Shown here piece by piece: positions 31,795-37,500 of a stretch of 37,500 nucleotides of DNA; the stretch's first letter is position 1; the number at the start of each line of letters is the position of its first letter. Source of the DNA: Cryptomeria japonica (lineage: Eukaryota; Streptophyta; Pinopsida; Cupressales; Cupressaceae). The notes beneath the pieces were generated by a model that saw nothing but the letters and a program-made list of their open reading frames with translations, did no database searches and was not told where the DNA came from. The DNA is taken from positions 202,501-240,000 of the forward strand of contig NW_026728920.1 of assembly GCF_030272615.1 (NCBI RefSeq), in the 5' to 3' direction. The translations under genes and the position numbers were made by a program.

Positions 31795-34700
31795 GATTGC
31801 TATGCGGTGAGGCTCCTCGGCCGCCTCGGAACTATCTGTGTATCAGACGCATCGCGGGATAAGGGGTTGGCAACGGTAGTCGCCCCAAGCGCGTCCGATG
31901 CTTGGACCATTCCGAGGCGGCCCTGAAGCCTCTTCCGTCTAGCCGTTGGGTCCTTCTCGCCGCATCCCTTGCCTCGCACCCCGATTGCTATGCGGTGAGG
32001 CTCCTCGGCCGCCTTGGAACTATCTGTGTATCAGACGCATCGCGGGATAAGGGGTTGTCACTGGTAGTCGCCCCAAGCGCGTCCGATGCTTGGACCATTC
32101 CGAGGCGGCCCTGAAGCCTCTTCCGTCTAGCCGTTGGGTCCTTCTCGCCGCATCCCTCGACTCGCACCCCGATTGCTATGCGGTGAGGCTCCTCGGCCGC
32201 CTTGGAACTATCTGTGTATCGGACGCGTCGCGGGATAAGGGGTTGTCACTGGTAGTCGCCCCAAGCGCGTCCGATGCTTGGACCATTCCGAGGCGGCCCT
32301 GAAGCCTCTTCCGTCTAGCCGTTGGGTCCTTCTCGCCGCATCCCTCGCCTCGCACCCCGATTGCTATGCGGTGAGGCTCCTCGGCCGCCTTGGAACTATC
32401 TGTGTATCGGACGCGTCGCGGGATAAGGGGTTGTCACTGGTAGTCGCCCCAAGCGCGTGCGATGCATGGACCATTCCCAGGCGGCCCTGAAGCCTCTTCC
32501 GTCTAGCCGTTGGGTCCTTCTCGCCGCATCCCTCGCCTCGCACCCCGATTGCTATGCGGTGAGGCTCCTCGGCCGCCTTGGAACTATCTGTGTATCGGAC
32601 GCGTCGCGGGATAAGGGGTTGTCACTGGTAGTCGCCCCAAGCGCGTCCGATGCTTGGACCATTCCGAGGCGGCCCTGAAGCCTCTTCCGTCTAGCCGTTG
32701 GGTCCTTCTCGCCGCATCCCTCGCCTCGCACCCCGATTGCTATGCGGTGAGGCTCCTCGGCCGCCTTGGAACTATCTGTGTATCGGACGCGTCGCGGGAT
32801 AAGGGGTTGTCACTGGTAGTCGCCCCAAGCGCGTCCGATGCTTGGACCATTCCGAGGCGGCCCTGAAGCCTCTTCCGTCTAGCCGTTGGGTCCTTCTCGC
32901 CGCATCCCTCGCCTCGCACCCCGATTGCTATGCGGTGAGGCTCCTCGGCCGCCTTGGAACTATCTGTGTATCGGACGCGTCGCGGGATAAGGGGTTGTCA
33001 CTGGTAGTCGCCCCAAGCGCGTCCGATGCTTGGACCATTCCGAGGCGGCCCTGAAGCCTCTTCCGTCTAGCCGTTGGGTCCTTCTCGCCGCATCCCTCGC
33101 CTCGCACCCCGATTGCTATGCGGTGAGGCTCCTCGGCCGCCTTGGAACTATCTGTGTATCGGACGCATCGCGGGATAAGGGGTTGTCACTGGTAGTCGCC
33201 CCAAGCGCGTCCGATGCTTGGACCATTCCGAGGCGGCCCTGAAGCCTCTTCCGTCTAGCCGTTGGGTCCTTCTCGCCGCATCCCTCGCCTCGCACCCCGA
33301 TTGCTATGCGGTGAGGCTCCTCGGCCGCCTTGGAACTATCTGTGTATCGGACGCGTCGCGGGATAAGGGGTTGTCACTGGTAGTCGCCCCAAGCGCGTCC
33401 GATGCTTGGACCATTCCGAGGCGGCCCTGAAGCCTCTTCCGTCTAGCCGTTGGGTCCTTCTCGCCGCATCCCTCGCCTCGCACCCCGATTGCTATGCGGT
33501 GAGGCTCCTCGGCCGCCTTGGAACTATCTGTGTATCGGACGCGTCGCGGGATAAGGGGTTGTCACTGGTAGTCGCCCCAAGCGCGTCCGATGCTTGGACC
33601 ATTCCGAGGCGGACCTGAAGCCTCTTCCGTCTAGCCGTTGGGTCCTTCTCGCCGCATCCCTCGCCTCGCACCCCGATTGCTATGCGGTGAGGCTCCTCGG
33701 CCGCCTTGGAACTATCTGTGTATCGGACGCGTCGCGGGATAAGGGGTTGTCACTGGTAGTCGCCCCAAGCGCGTCCGATGCTTGGACCATTCCGAGGCGG
33801 CCCTGAAGCCTCTTCCGTCTAGCCGTTGGGTCCTTCTTGCCGCATCCCTCGCCTCGCACCCCGATTGCTATGCGGTGAGGCTCCTCGGCCGCCTTGGAAC
33901 TATCTGTGTATCGGACGCGTCGCGGGATAAGGGGTTGTCACTGGTAGTCGCCCCAAGCGCGTCCGATGCTTGGACCATTCCGAGGCGGCCCTGAAGCCTC
34001 TTCCGTCTAGCCGTTGGGTCCTTCTCGCCGCATCCCTCGCCTCGCACCCCGATTGCTATGCGGTGAGGCTCCTCGGCCGCCTTGGAACTATCTGTGTATC
34101 GGACGCATCGCGGGATAAGGGGTTGTCACTGGTAGTCGCCCCAAGCGCGTCCGATGCTTGGACCATTCCGAGGCGGCCCTGAAGCCTCTTCCGTCTAGCC
34201 GTTGGGTCCTTCTCGCCGCATCCCTCGCCTCGCACCCCGATTGCTATGCGGTGAGGCTCCTCGGCCGCCTTGGAACTATCTGTGTATCGGACGCGTCGCG
34301 GGATAAGGGGTTGTCACTGGTAGTCGCCCCAAGCGCGTCCGATGCTTGGACCATTCCGAGGCGGACCTGAAGCCTCTTCCGTCTAGCCGTTGGGTCCTTC
34401 TCGCCGCATCCCTCGCCTCGCACCCCGATTGCTATGCGGTGAGGCTCCTCGGCCGCCTTGGAACTATCTGTGTATCGGACGCGTCGCGGGATAAGGGGTT
34501 GTCACTGGTAGTCGCCCCAAGCGCGTCCGATGCTTGGACCATTCCGAGGCGGCCCTGAAGCCTCTTCCGTCTAGCCGTTGGGTCCTTCTCGCCGCATCCC
34601 TCGCCTCGCACCCCGATTGCTATGCGGTGAGGCTCCTCGGCCGCCTTGGAACTATCTGTGTATCGGACGCGTCGCGGGATAAGGGGTTGTCACTGGTAGT

Positions 34701-36467
34701 CGCCCCAAGCGCGTCCGATGCTTGGACCATTCCGAGGCGGACCTGAAGCCTCTTCCCTCTAGCCGTTGGGGCTTTCTCGCCGCATCCCTCGCCTCGCACC
34801 CCGATTGCTATTCGGTGAGGCTCCTCGGCCGCCTTGGAACTATCTGTGTATCGGACGCATCGCGGGATAAGGGGTTGGCAGTGGTAGTCGCCCCAAGCGC
34901 GTCCGATGCTTGGACCATTCCGAGGCGGCCCTGCAGCCTCTTCCGTCTAGCCGTTGGGGCCATCTCGCTGCATCCCCCACCTCGCACCACGATTGCTATG
35001 CGGTGAGGCTCCTTGGCCGCCTCGGAACTATCTGTGTATCGGACGCATCGCGGGATAAGGGGTTGTCACTGGTAGTCGCCCCAAGCGCGTCCGATGCTTG
35101 GACTATTCCGAGGCGGCCCTGCAGCCTCTTCCGTCTAGCCGTTGGGGCCATCTCGCCGCATCCCCCAGCTCCTCGGCCGCCTCGGAACTATCTGTGTATC
35201 GGACGCATCGCGGGATAAGGGGTTGGCAGTGGTAGTCGCCCCAAGCGCGTTCGATGCTTGGACTATTCCGAGGCGGCCCCGCAGCCTCTTCCGTCTACCC
35301 TTTGGGGCCATCTCGCCGCATCCCTCGCCTCGCACCCCGATTGCTATGCGGTGAGGCTCCTCGGCCGCCTGGGAACTATCTTCGTATCGGATGCATCGCG
35401 GGATAAGGGGTTGTCACTGGTAGTCGCCCCAAGCGCGTCCGATGCTTGGACTATTCCGAGGCGGCCCTGTGGCCTCTTCCGTCTAGCCGTTGGGGCCATC
35501 TCGCCGCATCCCTCACCTCGCACCCCCATTGCTATGCGGTGAGGCTCCTCGGCCGCCTTGGAACTGTCTTCGTATCGGAAGCATCGCGGGATAAGGGGTT
35601 GTCACTGGTAGTCGCCCCAAGCGCGTCCGATGCTTGGACTATTCCGAGGCGGCCCTGCAGCCTCTTCCGTCTAGCCGTTGGGGCCATCTCGCCGCATCCC
35701 CCACCTCGCACCCGGATTGCTATGCGGTGAGGCTCCTCGGCCGCCTTGGAACTATCTTCGTATCGGACGCATCGCGGGATAAGGGGTTGTCACTGGTAGT
35801 CGCCCCAAGCGCGTCCGATGCTTGGACTATTCCGATGCGGCCCTGTGGCCTCTTCCGTCTAGCCGTTGGGGCCATCTCGCCGCATCCCCCACCTCGCACC
35901 CCGATTGCTATGCGGTGAGGCTCCTCGGCCGCCTTGGAACCATCTTCGTATCGGACGCATCGCGGGATGAGGGGTTGTCACTGGTAGTCGCCCCAAGCGC
36001 GTCCGATGCTTGGACCATTCCGAGGCGGCCCTGAAGCCTCTTCCGTCTAGCCGTTGGGGCCTTCCCGCCCCATCCCTCGCCTCGCACCCCCGATTGCTAT
36101 GCGGTGAGGCTCCTCGGCCGCCTTGGAACCATCTGTGTATCGGACGCATCGCGGGATAAGGGGTTGGCACTGGTAGTCGCCCCAAGCGCGTCCGATGCTT
36201 GGAGCATTCCGAGGTGGCCCTGAAGCCTCTTCCGTCTAGCCGTTGGGGCCTTCCCGCCCCATCCCTCGCCTCGCACCCCGATTGATATGCGGTGAGGCTC
36301 CTCGGCCGCCTTGGAACTATCTGTGTATCGGACGCATCGCGGGATAAGGGGTTGGCACTGGTAGTCGTCCCAATCGCGTCCGATGCTTGGACCATTCCGA
36401 GGCGGCCCTGCAGCCTCTTCCGTTTAGCCGTCGGGGCCTTCCCGCCGCATCCCTCGCCTCGCATCCC
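31795..36467 (+). repeat. 188-bp ETS tandem repeat array
   Basis: GATTGCTATGCGGTGAGGCT recurs at 31795, 31983 and every 188 bp to 34991 (18 copies). A 160-bp copy follows with 28 bp deleted near 35167, then copies at 35339, 35527, 35715, 35903, 36092 (after one inserted C) and 36280. That makes about 25 copies. Copies up to about 34740 are almost identical. Those to the right form a second group with GTTGGGGCCATCTCGCC instead of GTTGGGTCCTTCTCGCC. The 70- and 94-residue open frames in it are periodic and not genes. Confidence 0.97.
32571..32674 (+). other. Nested hairpin in the 188-bp repeat (example copy)
   Basis: Three co-linear complementary pairs are nested. GGCCGCCTTGGAA (32571-32583) pairs with TTCCGAGGCGGCC (32662-32674). 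ATCGGACGCG (32594-32603) pairs with CGCGTCCGAT (32642-32651). GGGG (32615-32618) pairs with CCCC (32635-32638). The outer stem has one T-G pair, a wobble in RNA. The same arrangement is visible in nearly every copy of the array. Confidence 0.85.
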
Positions 36468-36660
36468 GATTCCTATGCGGTGAGTCTTCTCGGCCGCCGC
36501 GGAACTATACCTGTTATTGCTACTGCATCCTTCGGCTGGTAACCTCCTCTGCCGCCTTGGAACGTTCTCTTTGTCGGACGCGTCGCGGGATAAGGGGTTG
36601 GCACTGGTAGTCGCCCCAAGCGCGCCCGATGCATAGACCGCTCCGAGTTGACCTTGCTTT
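36468..36660 (+). repeat. Decayed 188-bp repeat copies
   Basis: A partial copy (GATTCCTATGCGGTGAG) breaks down after 36500. A second fragment at about 36555-36650 keeps GCGTCGCGGGATAAGGGG, TTGGCACTGGTAGTCGCCCC and AAGCGCGCCCGATGC. Confidence 0.85.
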
Positions 36661-37000
36661 CAGCCTCTCACATGCATAGACCTCTCTGAGTCGACCCTGC
36701 AGCCTCTCACGTTTAGCCTTTGGAATCTCGCCTCACAACATGATTGCTATCCTTGATGCATCCCTTGCCTCGAGCCCTGATTGCTTTCTTGGCTGCATCC
36801 CTCCTCTCCTCACAGCCCGGTTGTCATCACTGCTTCATCCGTCGCTTCATGCATTCTGGCTGCTGGGCCCTTCCCACCGCACACCTCGATTGCTATCTCT
36901 TCTGCATCACACACCCCGATTGCTATCTCTGCTACATCCCTCGGCTCTCACTTCTGCATCCTTCGCCTCCCACCTCGATTGCTATCAATGCTGCATCCGT
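36661..37000 (+). repeat. Short fragments of the 188-bp unit (GATTGCTATC)
   Basis: GATTGCTATC-type words recur near 36741, 36778, 36888, 36918 and 36978 among CATCCCTCGCCTC and TCTGCATC words. All resemble the junction part of the 188-bp unit, so this looks like rearranged pieces of the array. Confidence 0.7.
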
Positions 37001-37004
37001 AACC

Positions 37005-37160
37005 TCACACCCCGATTGCTATGCGGGGAGGCTCCTTGGCCGCCTTGGAAATTTCTGTGTGTCGGACGCACCGCGGGATAAGGGGTTGGCACTGGTAGTC
37101 GCCCCAAGTGCGCCCGATTCTTAGACCGCTTCGAGGTGACCTCGTAGCCTCTTTCGTCCA
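37005..37160 (+). repeat. Isolated diverged 188-bp repeat copy
   Basis: CCCCGATTGCTATGCGGGGA, GGCCGCCTTGGAAATTTCTG, GATAAGGGGTTGGCACTGG and TAGTCGCCCCAAGTGCGCCC align in order with the 188-bp unit. It is the copy furthest right and among the most diverged. Confidence 0.88.
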
Positions 37161-37500
37161 GGCTTCCTGCCTTCAACGCCCTTTTTACACCTCGATTGCT
37201 ATGCGCGGGCTCGTTGGCGTCTATCACCTCTCTGCGAAGAGTGGCACGATGATTGTTGGGGTAAATCGTAGCAGTCCGATCTCTGGCCTTGGGCCATTGT
37301 GAGGGCTGATCGATTTCCTGTGCGCATCTCGTGTTCGCCCAGTAACAGACTCGACGACTTGTAATCGGTCTTGTTCCCGATTGTTCCTGGAGGTAGTCTT
37401 CGGAACTCTTGGATTTGACCTGTCACTCGAACTGTCCTCTTCCGAGGATGCTTGTGTGTGTGTGCTTGTGCCATTTCCTTGGCGGTATTAACGAGATATT
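37161..37500 (+). other. Single-copy right end, probable 5' ETS
   Basis: I see no tandem repeat apart from one GATTGCTATGCG word near 37193 and a short TG run near 37450. There is no 18S sequence up to 37500. The loss of repeats is what would be expected on approaching 18S, but this is inference from position only. No gene is recognised. Confidence 0.5.

Noticed and set aside
31902-36034. A tandem series of 70- and 94-residue open frames, each overlapping the next
   Set aside because: One frame per 188-bp repeat is a direct consequence of the repeat. Each crosses the nested stems, and 188 is not a multiple of three, so no continuous protein is possible.
37440-37500. Start of 18S rRNA at the right edge
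   Set aside because: The conserved 18S 5' end (CTGGTTGATCCTGCC) is not present. The final bases could precede it, but that cannot be seen here.

Overview
This window is non-coding nuclear ribosomal DNA spacer from a land plant. It holds no credible protein gene. Two signals identify it. First, five complete plant-type 5S rRNA genes lie on the minus strand. Second, thirteen copies of a plant RNA polymerase I core promoter (TATATAGGGG in a conserved context) lie on the plus strand. Together they indicate a 35S rDNA intergenic spacer (IGS) with 5S genes embedded in it (the 'linked' or L-type arrangement), running from the 26S side on the left towards 18S on the right. Neither 26S nor 18S is inside the window, so the spacer is at least 37.5 kb long. 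Linked 5S is known from bryophytes, ferns and lycophytes, some gymnosperms (for example Ginkgo) and some Asteraceae. The 5S sequence and the very long, GC-rich, repeat-built spacer make a gymnosperm plausible, but the taxon cannot be fixed from this sequence.

Layout, left to right. (1) 1-25818: four complete tandem units of about 6035 bp and one truncated unit. Each complete unit carries one inverted 5S gene, an AT-richer stretch, a C-rich CACCCACCTTGG minisatellite and about 4.2 kb of GTGCGCACC-rich nested subrepeats with poly-T modules. I found only seven differences between units in about 24 kb. (2) 25819-27030: degenerate C-rich minisatellite. (3) 27031-30080: class A spacer-promoter repeats (157-bp and then 311-bp periods; ten promoters P1-P10), split by a 620-bp array of short GTGCCCTCC/GTGCGCACC repeats. 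(4) 30081-30350: six short 50/56-bp repeats. (5) 30351-31794: three larger class B promoter units (P11-P13), each followed by a long inverted repeat. (6) 31795-36500: about 25 copies of a 188-bp repeat with decayed copies to the right. (7) 37161-37500: single-copy sequence, probably 5' external transcribed spacer (ETS) approaching 18S.

How it would work: Pol I initiating at any TATATAGGGG core would transcribe rightwards. The last core, P13, is the best positional candidate for the pre-rRNA gene promoter, which would make the 5' ETS longer than 6 kb and place the 188-bp array in pre-rRNA. Pol III would transcribe the 5S genes leftwards, away from the Pol I promoters. The most unusual features are the multiplied 5S-bearing 6-kb units within one spacer, and a set of inverted repeats just downstream of every promoter and inside every 188-bp repeat that would fold in nascent pre-rRNA. 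All long open frames in the window are stop-poor by-products of GC-rich repeats.
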